Below are positions 46,108 through 55,276 of a stretch of DNA of 64,000 nt, piece by piece (the stretch's first letter is position 1; every line of letters begins with the position of its first letter). The notes under the pieces were generated by a model. That model did no database searches and had not been told where the DNA came from. It saw only the letters and a list, made by a program, of their open reading frames with translations. The position numbers were made by a program, and so were the translations under genes. This DNA is from Flavobacterium psychrotrophum. GTDB lineage: Bacteria; Bacteroidota; Bacteroidia; Flavobacteriales; Flavobacteriaceae. The DNA lies in NCBI RefSeq assembly GCF_003403075.1, contig NZ_CP031557.1:1178001-1242000 (forward strand), in the 5' to 3' direction.

Positions 46108-46140
46108 ACAATGCCGGGCAAAAGCACCGGCATTGTTTAT
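46108..46140. terminator. Bidirectional terminator between convergent genes
   Basis: A perfect 10-bp stem (ACAATGCCGG at 46108-46117 with CCGGCATTGT at 46127-46136) and 9-nt loop lies between the DUF6520 stop (46085) and the peptidase stop (46140), followed on the plus strand by TTTATT. It can serve both genes. Confidence 0.8.
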
Positions 46141-48725
46141 TATGGCGTATCGGTATCTTTAAGATAATGATCAAACCACTTTTTAGTACGATTTGACAAA
46201 TCGGTTTTTGCGTTTGTGTCCGTCAGTATATGACCCTGTTTAGGATACACTAAAAAAACATTTCTTTTACCTAACCGTCTAAGTGCTAAATGCAGTTCGA
46301 TTCCCTGCTCGTGGTCGACAGAGATATCATCTTTCCCTGCCCAACTCAACAGGGGTGTGTTGATCTTGGTTGCATTAAGTACTGTCGAATGCTCCAGATA
46401 CAGTTGTAAATCTTCAAATGGGGAGACTCCTAAACGATACTGTTGTGATTCAAAACGCCAGTCCATTTTATCACCCGTGTCAGAGTTTACGGAAAGATAG
46501 CTGCTAATAACATCCGTTACAGCGGCGCCTGCTACTGCAGCTGCAAAAAGTTTGCTCTGAGAAATAAGGTAGCAGGTTTCATAACCTCCGTATGAATGCC
46601 CGATTATCCCAATCCTATTTTTATCCGCAACCCCTTTATCCGTCACATAATTAACAGCTGCTTCAACACAGTCAACAATTGATTTGCCAGGAGCACCGAC
46701 CTCGTATTTAATGTCGGGCATGAGTACCAGGTAACCGTCATTAATGTAATTTACAGGCTGAAAACCAATTGGGTGACCGGAGACAGGATTGTAATATTCA
46801 TGCAGGTTTTGAGATAATTTACTGTATATATACACTACCATAGGATACTTTTTATCTTTTTGGTAGCCTGCCGGATAGTATAATATTCCCTGGAGGGTAT
46901 CTCCATTTTTATTGGTATAGGAAAGCAATTCATTATCTCCCCACAGATAATTGAGATAATGTGGATTAGATTGAAATAACTTTTTAGGAAACGGTTTTTC
47001 CGGGCAGGCAAACTGTAGGGATGGCGGTGTCTTGAAATCTTCATCGATATACAGACAGCTATCTGCCTGTAATGCCCTTTGGAGGAAGCCGGTTTTTTTT
47101 GCATCATACGTTATTTTGGTAAGCCCGGTAGTCTTTTTCCAAAAAAAGTACCCCGAAGACTTGTCATAACCTTTGGCTTCTATATAGAATCCCTTCGAAA
47201 CGTCGAAATTTCTCTTGACAAAATCTGCCGATCCCTGAGATTTACCGTTACCATATAAATAATCACAAATTCTGTAGGTTATTTTATTCTCTCTGCCATT
47301 CGTTATTTTATGATGGTGCTTTCCGTCAGCGGTTACAAGCCATATATCATAATGGTCATACAGTATCAGATATTTATTGTCATTGATCCATCCGGGACAT
47401 TTGTAACCTTCAGCTATGCCCGGTTCATCGAAATCATTGTTACAAAAGCTTGTCTTCAAGGTAAATGTAATATTTGTATGATTGTTGTTTTGTATATCAT
47501 ATACCCACCAATGCTGGTTTTTAAAATAATGGATGTAACGGCCATTAGGAGAGCAGCCTATGCTATAGGGTGTTGTGGGCTGTTCTTTAAGAAAGGGGCT
47601 ACTTTTTCCTGTAGCCACTTCCACTAGCTGGTAATCCACATCGGATACCATTTTATATTGCGGTTCATGGGTAAGGTGGGAAAAAATCAATGCATATTTT
47701 CGGTCGGATGTGAGCGTCGCAATAGGGAACTCATCTGTAGCCAAAATATTTATTACATTATTTTTTGGATACCATACTGTGAGTTTTGATTTGCTCAGGG
47801 TATCGCCATAAATCCGACCGGCCGGATACACCAGTTTGGTAGATGAATCCCAAACTTCCGGAATTTCATCAGGTTTATTCGGCTTTGCCTGGATACTAGA
47901 GGAATAAAAAAACACCTGTTTCCCATCTTCTGAAAGAATCACAGGAGTTTGCATATCATGGGTAATGGTATGCCCTTCTAGGGTACTGAATCCACCTTGA
48001 ATTGTTTTCAGGGACTTTGACTTTCGATTATAATAGTACAAACAGTTCTCTGAACCAGTGTTTTCCGCACTCCTCTGTGCCAAAAAAGCCATGCTGCCAT
48101 TGTTGTCACTCCATATTATTTTTTTAATTACCCTAAAAGGCCCTTTTAGGATTTCTTCCTCTTCAAATCCTTTGAGAGGGTTGGTAATGATAAAATTGTT
48201 TTTGTTGTACCAAGCCAATAAGCCATTATTACTGATGGAATAGTCGGTAACATTTGGAATTTCTTTGAGGATATATGAACCATTGCTCACCAAAAGGGTG
48301 TTATTTCCTTCTTGGTTACGCCTGAGTAGCACAATATAATTCCCTTTCTTTGAAAATTCAAAACGTGAAATTGCACCATACTTTTTTATTTCGAAAGTAT
48401 TAAGGTTATAAACATACAAGCTATCATTTTGCATATGGCATATAAAAAAAGAACTATCCGGACTAAAAGCGCCTGTTTTGACTGACACGAATGCACGGGT
48501 ATATAAGTCTTGTACTCTTTTTATAAAAAGCGTATCCTTATCTTGTTCATATTCCATACGATAGGATGCCCATTTACCATCCGGGGATAAAGTGCCTACA
48601 GAAAGTGTCCCCCATTTATGGTAGTCTTCAGGTTTGACTTTACTACTCTGAATTTGGGATGCTACTGGCAAAACCTGTATCAGCAAAGCGATTATCACTA
48701 TTAATTTTATACTATAAGCTTTCAT
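46140..48725 (-). CDS. Secreted S9-family (prolyl oligopeptidase/DPP-IV-like) peptidase
   Basis: An 861-residue serine peptidase. A signal peptide (IKLIVIIALLIQVLPVASQ) is followed by a beta-propeller region (about 40-560) and an alpha/beta hydrolase domain. Nucleophile Ser711 lies in GHSYGGYE, the acid in WAGKDDISVDH (about 795) and the His in PKQGHILTD (about 830). It cleaves oligopeptides, often after proline, in the periplasm or outside. Its start overlaps the SusD stop (TAATG), so it is the last gene of a SusC-SusD-peptidase operon. Confidence 0.88.
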   Translation of the reverse strand: MKAYSIKLIVIIALLIQVLPVASQIQSSKVKPEDYHKWGTLSVGTLSPDGKWASYRMEYEQDKDTLFIKRVQDLYTRAFVSVKTGAFSPDSSFFICHMQNDSLYVYNLNTFEIKKYGAISRFEFSKKGNYIVLLRRNQEGNNTLLVSNGSYILKEIPNVTDYSISNNGLLAWYNKNNFIITNPLKGFEEEEILKGPFRVIKKIIWSDNNGSMAFLAQRSAENTGSENCLYYYNRKSKSLKTIQGGFSTLEGHTITHDMQTPVILSEDGKQVFFYSSSIQAKPNKPDEIPEVWDSSTKLVYPAGRIYGDTLSKSKLTVWYPKNNVINILATDEFPIATLTSDRKYALIFSHLTHEPQYKMVSDVDYQLVEVATGKSSPFLKEQPTTPYSIGCSPNGRYIHYFKNQHWWVYDIQNNNHTNITFTLKTSFCNNDFDEPGIAEGYKCPGWINDNKYLILYDHYDIWLVTADGKHHHKITNGRENKITYRICDYLYGNGKSQGSADFVKRNFDVSKGFYIEAKGYDKSSGYFFWKKTTGLTKITYDAKKTGFLQRALQADSCLYIDEDFKTPPSLQFACPEKPFPKKLFQSNPHYLNYLWGDNELLSYTNKNGDTLQGILYYPAGYQKDKKYPMVVYIYSKLSQNLHEYYNPVSGHPIGFQPVNYINDGYLVLMPDIKYEVGAPGKSIVDCVEAAVNYVTDKGVADKNRIGIIGHSYGGYETCYLISQSKLFAAAVAGAAVTDVISSYLSVNSDTGDKMDWRFESQQYRLGVSPFEDLQLYLEHSTVLNATKINTPLLSWAGKDDISVDHEQGIELHLALRRLGKRNVFLVYPKQGHILTDTNAKTDLSNRTKKWFDHYLKDTDTP

Positions 48726-50101
48726 TAATATCCTGCATTTTGTGGTAACAGATAGGGATTTAGCAGTAGTTCCTTTTCAGGCAACGGCAATAAAATCTGA
48801 TATGCCTGCCAGTTTGGTTTTATAGGGGCTAATACCGAAGTGGCAGTTCCAGTACGTTTAAGATCCAACCACCGCAGCCCCTGCTCGGTAAAAAACTCAA
48901 AGCGCCTTTCTTTGAGTATGGCTTCGAGCAGGGTATTTTGGTCGCTTGCTGTAGTTGGTAAAAGACCAGCCCTAACACGAATGTTATCTAAATCCTGTTG
49001 AGAACCCTGTAGATTTCCCAGATGTGCCCTAGCCTCTGAACGAATAAGGTATTGTTCTTCAAGGCGAAAAATAATAGTGTATTCCATCGAACTTGCCGTT
49101 GCAGCTTGCTGCCGGTATTTGTACGACATATACCAGGTACCGTTCGCATTTGAAACGGTTTTTACCCAAAGTTCCTTTCTAAGGTCGCCTATTTCGAATG
49201 CATCATACAGTCCTGCAGACAATGATGACTTAGGAGGAGGACCACTTGTAAAATAAAATGTTTTTGCGTCATTGGTATTAGCACCTGAAACACCGGGGTG
49301 TAATGCCCATATGGTCGAAGAACTGTTTTTAAGGAATAGTAAGTTTAGATCTGTTTCCAGGGTAAAAGCAGTGTTGTTAATTACAGCATTAGAATACGCT
49401 TCGGCTTCAGTCCAATTACTGTTAAAGAGATATACCCGAGCCAATAAAGCCTGAACAACGGGCTTGCTTGCCCGTATACGTTCGCCAGTGGGGTAATCAT
49501 CAGACAAAAGTGCCTCTGCCTGAAGCAGGTCATTGATTATGGCACTCCAGACCTGTAACGACGCCATCTTAGTTATGGTACTGTTCTGGTTGTAATCAGT
49601 AACCGTAACATAGGGTACATCACCGAAAAGGCTTACGAGGTAAAAATGTAAATATGCCCGTATGAATAAGGCTTCCCCTGTTAATCGTTCTTTGTCGGCA
49701 GCTGGGATGGACTCTGAAGCAGTTACTCCTTCTAGTATTGCATTAGCGGCGTAAACCTGTGCATAGGCATTATTCCAAAGCCCCGCCAGCAAGGTATTCG
49801 AAGGCAACAACGTATGGTTGGAGAATTGCTGGATATTAGTATTTGTACCATAGAAAGTTAAGTCGTCTGCATAAGCTCCTATCAGTAAGGTTGCGCTATT
49901 CTGATTGCCAGAGGCAAATCCTGCCTCACGCATACGTGCATATATGTCGGAAAGTGCAGCTTCGGCTGTGGCTGTATTTTGGAATACCTGATTTCCTGTA
50001 AGCTGAGATTCCGGTACTTTTGTTTCAACGAAGGCCTCACATGCTAAAAACAGGTACGATGCTGTCAAAACGGTTACCAGTATAGAAAATTTCGTTTTCA
50101 T
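48725..50101 (-). CDS. SusD/RagB-family nutrient-binding lipoprotein
   Basis: A 458-residue outer-membrane lipoprotein that caps a SusC-type transporter and captures substrate. Lipobox LFLAC puts the lipidated Cys at 21. Family marks are YARMREAGF near 55, the TPR-like ALFIRAYLHFYLVSLFGDVPY (split here as ALFIRAYLHF and LFGDVPYV), and the C-terminal ERRFEFFTEQGLRWLDLKR region. It lies 13 bases after the SusC stop and overlaps the peptidase start. With RagB-like size and a peptidase neighbour, peptides are the likely substrate. Confidence 0.93.
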   Translation of the reverse strand: MKTKFSILVTVLTASYLFLACEAFVETKVPESQLTGNQVFQNTATAEAALSDIYARMREAGFASGNQNSATLLIGAYADDLTFYGTNTNIQQFSNHTLLPSNTLLAGLWNNAYAQVYAANAILEGVTASESIPAADKERLTGEALFIRAYLHFYLVSLFGDVPYVTVTDYNQNSTITKMASLQVWSAIINDLLQAEALLSDDYPTGERIRASKPVVQALLARVYLFNSNWTEAEAYSNAVINNTAFTLETDLNLLFLKNSSSTIWALHPGVSGANTNDAKTFYFTSGPPPKSSLSAGLYDAFEIGDLRKELWVKTVSNANGTWYMSYKYRQQAATASSMEYTIIFRLEEQYLIRSEARAHLGNLQGSQQDLDNIRVRAGLLPTTASDQNTLLEAILKERRFEFFTEQGLRWLDLKRTGTATSVLAPIKPNWQAYQILLPLPEKELLLNPYLLPQNAGY

Positions 50102-50114
50102 AATAAAGATGTTG

Positions 50115-53100
50115 TTAAAGGCCTACTTGAATGCCTAGGGTTAGTTGTCGCAAAGGAGGGAGATAGATGAGGGACTGTGTTTCAGGATCCGGACCGCTAT
50201 AAGGTGTAATGGTAAAAAGGTTTTGTCCCTGGAGGTATATTTTTGCCTGCAAGCCTTTTAGCCAATCAGTCGGCACATTATAAGAAATCATTATTGTCTT
50301 TAGTCTTATAAACGAGGCATCTTCAATAATAGCATTACTTTGCGTATATAACGATTGTGCTGTGGTTGCGGACGGATTGTTGCCGGAGGTGTACTGTTGT
50401 ATGTTATTTCCAGAGGGATAATGATCCAGCACGCTTACAGGCTGATTTGAGAATGTACCCGGGCTTGAAAAATACAAGAGTTCATTTGCAGCCTTTTGTT
50501 TTACAAACTGAAAAAGGAAATCCAGGTTCCAATTTTTGTAGCTGAGCGTGTTGGAAAAGCCACCAAAGAATTTTGGGTTTGGGTCATTGGTTGCCTGGCG
50601 GTCAGCAAGGGTAATCTGACCATCATTATTATAATCCCTGAACGTATAAGTTCCCGTCTGCTGGTCAATACCCGTGTATTCGTATAATTTCTGAACATTC
50701 ACAGGTTTCCCGATTACGAATGTATTGCTGTAGGTAGAGCTTTCCAGGCCGGGAAATGCCACCAGTCGATTTCTGGGAACGGTCAGGTTCAGGGATGTTG
50801 TCCAGGAAAATACTGTCGTTTTGACGTTTTGGCTTGTACACCCGATTTCCCAACCTTCATTCTCCACAGTAGCGCCCAGATTTGACTGGACTGAAGAGAA
50901 ACCGGTAGTTCCTGGTAGTGTTAAACCTACTAATTGATTGGAAGAACGGTTTCGGAAGTACGAAGTATTCCATAAAATGCGGTCGTTAAATAATCCCAAT
51001 TCGAGGGCTATTTCCCATTTCTTGTTGGTTTCCCATCCAAAGTTAGGATTAAAGAGCCGTGATGGTTGAAGCCCTGTTATCCCTCCATATTGGTAGGGCG
51101 AAACCGCATAGGTATTGAGGTATTGATAATCGCCAATTTGGTCACTCCCGGTTGTGCCATAGCTTGTCCGTATTTTTCCGTAGCTGATTACGTTTTGTCG
51201 GTCAAAAAGAGCTTCCTTATGAAATAGCCATGCCCCACCTAATGCCCAAAAATTAGCGAATCGGTTACCCGGCCCAAAACGGCTTGACCCGTCCCGCCTG
51301 CCAGTGGCATTAATGATGTACTTGCCGTCATAGTTAAAATTAAGCCTGCTGTAGATAGCATTGTATTTATATGCGGTGGCTTCATCTGTAAGTTGTATAA
51401 CCATACTGGCTGCAGCGATGTTATGTATCAGGGCATCGCTGGCAAACCCCATCCCATAATTGGCAGACACCTGTTGCAACTGGCTTAGGAACGTTGTACC
51501 GGCCAGTGCATTTATGCTTAGCTTATTAAGATTGGTTTTCCAGTTGAGTTGGGGTTCGACAATCCATGAATGCCTCATTCCATCATTATTGAAGATTTGC
51601 GCGGCACTTGCGTCAACTCCTAATGCAGGATTGTACATTGAACTGGGAAAGGTTTTATATTCGGTGAGTGAAGATTCATTATATCCCAGACTTGTACGAA
51701 CTTCAAAACCATATTTTAGTTGATACGAAAGTAAGGCATTAGCAAAAAGTGTTTCGGAGTCACTCCTGTAGGAACTTTTGAGATATGCCAGAGGGTTTTC
51801 AAAAGTTCCGTTTTCCCAATTTAAATCACCGTTGTTATCGTACAATGCCGGAGCGTTGGGGGCTAATGTGTAAGCAGATTTTGAAAGGTCAGTTCCTGGG
51901 AGTGTATTCCTCTCAGAAGAATAATTGGCTGAAAAATTCAGTTTAAACCGGTCATCTGCTGAAGTGTGGGTGATTGATGTATGGACAGCACCTTTAGAGT
52001 ATGCTCCGGTATCGGGTGTCACAGTAGTTTCATTCCGATAGGTGCCCCCAATCATAAATTGTGTTCTTTCTGCTCCTCCGGATACGGATCCCTGTAGGTT
52101 CCTTACATAGGAAGTACCTCCTAAGAGTTCTTTTTGCCAGTTTGTGTAACGATTTTGAGACCAAGTACCGTTTACATCATAAGCATCGGCAGGATATTCT
52201 GTTATACCATCATTCGCAAAGCCTTCTTTACGCATTTGTAAATATTGCTCAGTATTGAGTACATTCATTTTTTGCACCACAGTACCGGCTGTAGTACTGG
52301 CCTGAAAGCTAAATTTTGTGGTACCCGCTTTGCCTTTTTTGGTGGTTATTAGCACCACGCCATTCGCCCCCCTTGAACCGTATATTGCCGTAGCATCTGC
52401 ATCTTTGAGTACTTCAATATTTTCGATATCCGAGGGATTTATGGCATTTAACGGACTGGTTAAGGCGGGTAACACACCATTAATTGCATCGCCGTTACCG
52501 AGGGACTGGGAGGCATAAGGTACACCGTCAATGATGTAAAGGGGCTCGTTAGCCGTTCCACGCAAGGAATTAATCCCCCTTATTTTTATATTGAAATTAC
52601 CGCCCGGGGTTCCGGTTGCCTGGCTGATATCCACACCGGCCATACGTCCCTGCATGGCAGCTAAAGGATTGGTTACCGGTTGCGTTTCGATGTCTTTAGC
52701 GGTAATGCGAGAAATACTGCCGGTGCTTTCTTTTTGTCTAACAGAGTAATAACCTGCGTTGATTTCCACCTCGTCAAGCTGGGTGACATCTTCAACAAGC
52801 GTAACTGACAAAACCATCTGACTGCCCACAGCAACCTCAACAGTTCTATATCCCAAGAAAGAAAATACCAATATCTCTCCAGGAGAAGCGACAATAGAGA
52901 ATTTACCCTCGTTATCAGAAATGGCAGAACGCGTGGTACCCTTTATCATAACGGTAACCCCGGGCAACGGCCCAGAGCTATCTGAAATGGTACCGGAAAT
53001 GTTTTGTTGAAAATAAGCTACACCAAAGGGTGAAGCATGTGCCCGGGCTAAGGCAGTACAAGGAAAGGATGCTAACATAGAAGAATAGAAAAGCAGCCTT

Positions 53101-53129
53101 AGCCCATTGTTAGCTGAAATAAATTTCAT
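50115..53129 (-). CDS. SusC/RagA-family TonB-dependent outer-membrane receptor
   Basis: TonB-dependent transporter of the SusC class. The frame extends to 53252, but the ATG at 53129 (MKFISANNGLRLLFY) begins a normal signal region, so 1004 residues are preferred. A carboxypeptidase-like domain (GTISDSSGPLPGVTVMIKGT) precedes the plug (IRGINSLRG, PLYIIDGVPY, VLKDADATAIYGSRGANGV in two motifs) and the 22-strand barrel, ending in LRQLTLGIQVGL. With SusD and the S9 peptidase downstream, it imports oligopeptides powered by TonB-ExbBD. A -7 box and a possible -33 element lie 61 bases upstream. Confidence 0.95.
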   Translation of the reverse strand: MKFISANNGLRLLFYSSMLASFPCTALARAHASPFGVAYFQQNISGTISDSSGPLPGVTVMIKGTTRSAISDNEGKFSIVASPGEILVFSFLGYRTVEVAVGSQMVLSVTLVEDVTQLDEVEINAGYYSVRQKESTGSISRITAKDIETQPVTNPLAAMQGRMAGVDISQATGTPGGNFNIKIRGINSLRGTANEPLYIIDGVPYASQSLGNGDAINGVLPALTSPLNAINPSDIENIEVLKDADATAIYGSRGANGVVLITTKKGKAGTTKFSFQASTTAGTVVQKMNVLNTEQYLQMRKEGFANDGITEYPADAYDVNGTWSQNRYTNWQKELLGGTSYVRNLQGSVSGGAERTQFMIGGTYRNETTVTPDTGAYSKGAVHTSITHTSADDRFKLNFSANYSSERNTLPGTDLSKSAYTLAPNAPALYDNNGDLNWENGTFENPLAYLKSSYRSDSETLFANALLSYQLKYGFEVRTSLGYNESSLTEYKTFPSSMYNPALGVDASAAQIFNNDGMRHSWIVEPQLNWKTNLNKLSINALAGTTFLSQLQQVSANYGMGFASDALIHNIAAASMVIQLTDEATAYKYNAIYSRLNFNYDGKYIINATGRRDGSSRFGPGNRFANFWALGGAWLFHKEALFDRQNVISYGKIRTSYGTTGSDQIGDYQYLNTYAVSPYQYGGITGLQPSRLFNPNFGWETNKKWEIALELGLFNDRILWNTSYFRNRSSNQLVGLTLPGTTGFSSVQSNLGATVENEGWEIGCTSQNVKTTVFSWTTSLNLTVPRNRLVAFPGLESSTYSNTFVIGKPVNVQKLYEYTGIDQQTGTYTFRDYNNDGQITLADRQATNDPNPKFFGGFSNTLSYKNWNLDFLFQFVKQKAANELLYFSSPGTFSNQPVSVLDHYPSGNNIQQYTSGNNPSATTAQSLYTQSNAIIEDASFIRLKTIMISYNVPTDWLKGLQAKIYLQGQNLFTITPYSGPDPETQSLIYLPPLRQLTLGIQVGL

Positions 53130-53189
53130 AACATTGGTTAAGATTAGTGAAACAAACGATTTTATTGGTCTATGCCTTCCGTGAGTCGC

Positions 53190-53223
53190 CAAACTTACAC
53201 GGAGGGCTTTTTTATACCCAAAA
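53190..53223 (-). promoter_or_regulatory. Candidate promoter of the SusC-SusD-peptidase operon
   Basis: On the minus strand TAAGTTTG (53190-53197) matches the Bacteroidota -7 box TAnnTTTG, and a TTTG (53220-53223) lies 22 bases upstream, near the usual -33 distance. The leader to the preferred start at 53129 would be about 55 bases. Confidence 0.45.
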
Positions 53224-53317
53224 ACGAAATAAGAAACCCGGCCTTTCCCCAACTAACTCAAATAGAGGAATACCAGTACAGGCCGGGATACTTAACTATG
53301 AAAAAACTAAAACTATA

Positions 53318-53328
53318 GGTATACCTAC
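53318..53328. repeat. GGTATACCTAC direct repeat, first copy
   Basis: An 11-base sequence containing the palindrome GGTATACC is found again at 53458-53468, 140 bases away. The second copy lies in the loop of a large imperfect hairpin. Confidence 0.5.
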
Positions 53329-53418
53329 AGATTAAACCTAAACTGCTGCGAAACCAATGTTGAATTAAAGAAGTAAAACGCTAAGAAAGTAAGCAGAGAA
53401 AATTGTCCTTAAAAAGGA

Positions 53419-53670
53419 GGCGTGGGTTTAAACTCAGCTTATTGACTCAATGGTACTGGTATACCTACGCACAATAAGTGAGCCCACGCCATATGGGCGT
53501 GAGCATCAGTCTTATTATCCCGTGCGTTAAAATTACCAGTTTTATGAGTCGGGATCTTAAACGAATGCTTCAAACTTTAAATGAAGTATCGCAAAAATAC
53601 AATCCATACTTGGACTTCAGACAAATATATATAAAAAATTTCATCGTTCGCGATAGCGAACGATTTTTTT
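53419..53670 (+). ncRNA. Candidate structured non-coding RNA with terminal hairpin
   Basis: The 578 bases between the SusC start and the next gene hold no convincing CDS. GGCGTGGG (53419-53426), CTCA (53433-53436) and CTTATTG (53438-53444) pair with CAATAAG, TGAG and CCCACGCC at 53472-53490, making 19 base pairs with two bulges and a 27-nt loop. CACGCC (53485-53490) can instead pair with GGCGTG (53496-53501), so two structures compete. A terminator ends the unit at 53643-53670. This could be a regulatory RNA, a leader of a decayed gene or a small repeat element; the orientation is taken from the terminator. Confidence 0.4.
53643..53670 (+). terminator. Strong intrinsic terminator
   Basis: ATCGTTCGC (53643-53651), a GATA loop and GCGAACGAT (53656-53664) form a perfect 9-bp stem with a run of seven T. 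No established gene ends here, so something upstream on the plus strand must be transcribed, or was once. Confidence 0.85.
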
Positions 53671-53707
53671 AGATCAATCACCTTATTTTGTTTTAAATAC
53701 ATTTAAA

Positions 53708-54004
53708 TTGGACGACAAGAAGAAGCAATCTATAAACACAGACGATGAACTTATTTTCAAAAATATGTGTATTTTCATTGCTGAAAAGTGGATAATTGGT
53801 AGACGTGATTCAAATGGTGAATTGGTAAGTATGACAAAATATGCTTACGAGTGTAATCTCGCCACCACTACTATTACGAAGATTGTTAGTTCTGAAGGGT
53901 ATAATCTACCTTTTCAAACTCTGCTAAAAATCTGTAAAAAAGAAGAAATATCATTGTCACAATTTTTTACTGAATTTGAGCAAAAGTATAAAATGAAGTT
54001 TTGA
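53708..54004 (+). CDS. Helix-turn-helix regulator-like protein
   Basis: A 98-residue protein with an XRE-like helix-turn-helix at about 45-85 (SMTKYAYECNLATTTITKI, then YNLPFQTLLKICKKEE). Its start is doubtful: the frame opens at a TTG at 53708, and the first ATG is 19 codons further on (53765), which would remove part of the first helix. AT-rich like the genes that follow. It may regulate the HEPN-like gene 100 bases downstream. Confidence 0.6.
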   Translation: MDDKKKQSINTDDELIFKNMCIFIAEKWIIGRRDSNGELVSMTKYAYECNLATTTITKIVSSEGYNLPFQTLLKICKKEEISLSQFFTEFEQKYKMKF

Positions 54005-54122
54005 AGATTCGAGAGCATCTTTTTTTTGTCTAATAGAGTTTAAAAGAATCAAAACTAGATTATAATCTATTACTTTAAAGATATTTTTTTTACATTCTCT
54101 AATGTATTATCTTTTCAATATA

Positions 54123-54749
54123 ATGGCAAAAGAAAAAAGATTAATCGAGCTTGTTAGAGCTATCCAACAGGAATATGGACAAAATTTTTATATTTATGCT
54201 ATTCCAGGATTCTTGTCAAGAAATTTTATGGCATATTGTGCTATGCGTCAGGATTTAGAACTCTTGCTCAAATATATTGATGAACTAAGTTCTAACAACT
54301 ATGATACCGTCATAAAATCGTCATTAACCTATGGTATAATTACATTATATGGAAAATGTTATACAGATGCAAGCCATTATAAAAGCGCAAAATTAGAAGC
54401 TAAAGATTTATTTAAACAAAATCCAGAACATCTTCATACACACAATGAACTTATGAAAATGAGACATCATTTTATTGCACATAGAGGCGATACTGAAAAT
54501 GAGGTCACAGTTACATATATGCTGGTAGATATGAATAAGAATGGACTGGAAGACCAAATAAAATTCAGACGCCTTAAACAGGCTGGATTTTCAGAAGAAC
54601 ATCTAATGAATATTAAGGCGTTAGCGCAATTTATAATAAAATGTCTTGAGCCTAAAATTCAAAAATCAGGAGATAAAGTTCACAAGGCATTATTTGAAAT
54701 ATTTTCACCTGAACAAATTACTTTAATGTTGATGAATAATGCGAAATAA
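54123..54749 (+). CDS. HEPN-like protein of unknown system
   Basis: An upstream ATG (54102) is possible, but the ATG at 54123 (MAKEKRLIELVRAIQQ) starts a regular helix and is preferred: 208 residues. All-helical, with MKMRHHFIAHRGD near the centre. Arg121 and His127 (numbered from the longer start) give Arg-x5-His, within the Rx4-6H signature of HEPN ribonucleases, which cut RNA in abortive infection and toxin-antitoxin systems. The flanking helices (ELLLKYIDELS, LMNIKALAQFIIKCLE) fit a HEPN bundle. The motif match is good, the family unknown. Confidence 0.55.
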   Translation: MAKEKRLIELVRAIQQEYGQNFYIYAIPGFLSRNFMAYCAMRQDLELLLKYIDELSSNNYDTVIKSSLTYGIITLYGKCYTDASHYKSAKLEAKDLFKQNPEHLHTHNELMKMRHHFIAHRGDTENEVTVTYMLVDMNKNGLEDQIKFRRLKQAGFSEEHLMNIKALAQFIIKCLEPKIQKSGDKVHKALFEIFSPEQITLMLMNNAK

Positions 54750-54897
54750 ACAGAGTTAAAATATATTATTACAACAGAGATTATCATAAATCAAGTAATA
54801 CAGCTTTCAAATGAACTGCAATTGCTTGATTTTGTCTCGTTTTTGCACATAAGCTTGTCTAAAGTTTTTTGTAACTTCTTCTTTAAAACGTAGAAAC

Positions 54898-54975
54898 ATG
54901 GGACGTAACAACATTGCATTCATTATTATTGGAATAGTTGCCCTTTCCATAGGGATAGCATTACGATGTTTGTGA
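54898..54975 (+). CDS. Tiny hydrophobic peptide ORF (25 residues)
   Basis: ATG-started frame of 25 codons that is almost one membrane helix (MGRNNIAFIIIGIVALSIG, then IALRCL). Its end overlaps the start of the next small ORF by 10 bases. It might be a real small membrane peptide or chance; no homology can be judged. Confidence 0.25.
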   Translation: MGRNNIAFIIIGIVALSIGIALRCL

Positions 54976-55142
54976 GCAGAAGACGTTTCTACAGAAGAAA
55001 CCAAGCAGGCCTGCAAGTTTATTCAAACTATAGAAATTCGCTTATAACTCCATTTTTAGAACGGATATTAACTTTCATCTCAGGGTTGCTTATTATCATA
55101 GGATCATTCTGTTTATGCGCTGCTGCATTTGTTGGAAAATAA
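54966..55142 (+). CDS. Small membrane protein ORF (58 residues)
   Basis: A 58-residue frame starting inside the previous tiny ORF. A very basic N-terminus (FVSRRRFYRRNQ) is followed by a hydrophobic helix at about 35-55 (ILTFISGLLIIIGSFCL), a charge layout suited to inner-membrane insertion. Such small proteins can be toxins or regulators in defence modules. It is more convincing than the minus-strand frame over the same bases, but is only a candidate. Confidence 0.35.
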   Translation: MFVSRRRFYRRNQAGLQVYSNYRNSLITPFLERILTFISGLLIIIGSFCLCAAAFVGK

Positions 55143-55276
55143 TAACCATTAAAGGCAAGAAATACCTATTAGTAGGTATTTCACATTTCTTTAAAGCAGG
55201 TATTTTTACTTGCAATGTTACTCTGAATTGTATTTATATAGGGGCAATTATAAAACTACAAATAAAATACAGCAAA

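Noticed and set aside
53478..53672. A 64-codon frame before the HTH gene, and a shorter in-frame ATG at 53544
   Set aside because: It runs through the terminator hairpin and covers the competing hairpins; protein-like sequence is weak, so a structured non-coding region is preferred.
54807..55016. A 69-codon minus-strand frame in the AT-rich module
   Set aside because: Opposite to all neighbours, no domain, and overlaps better plus-strand small frames.
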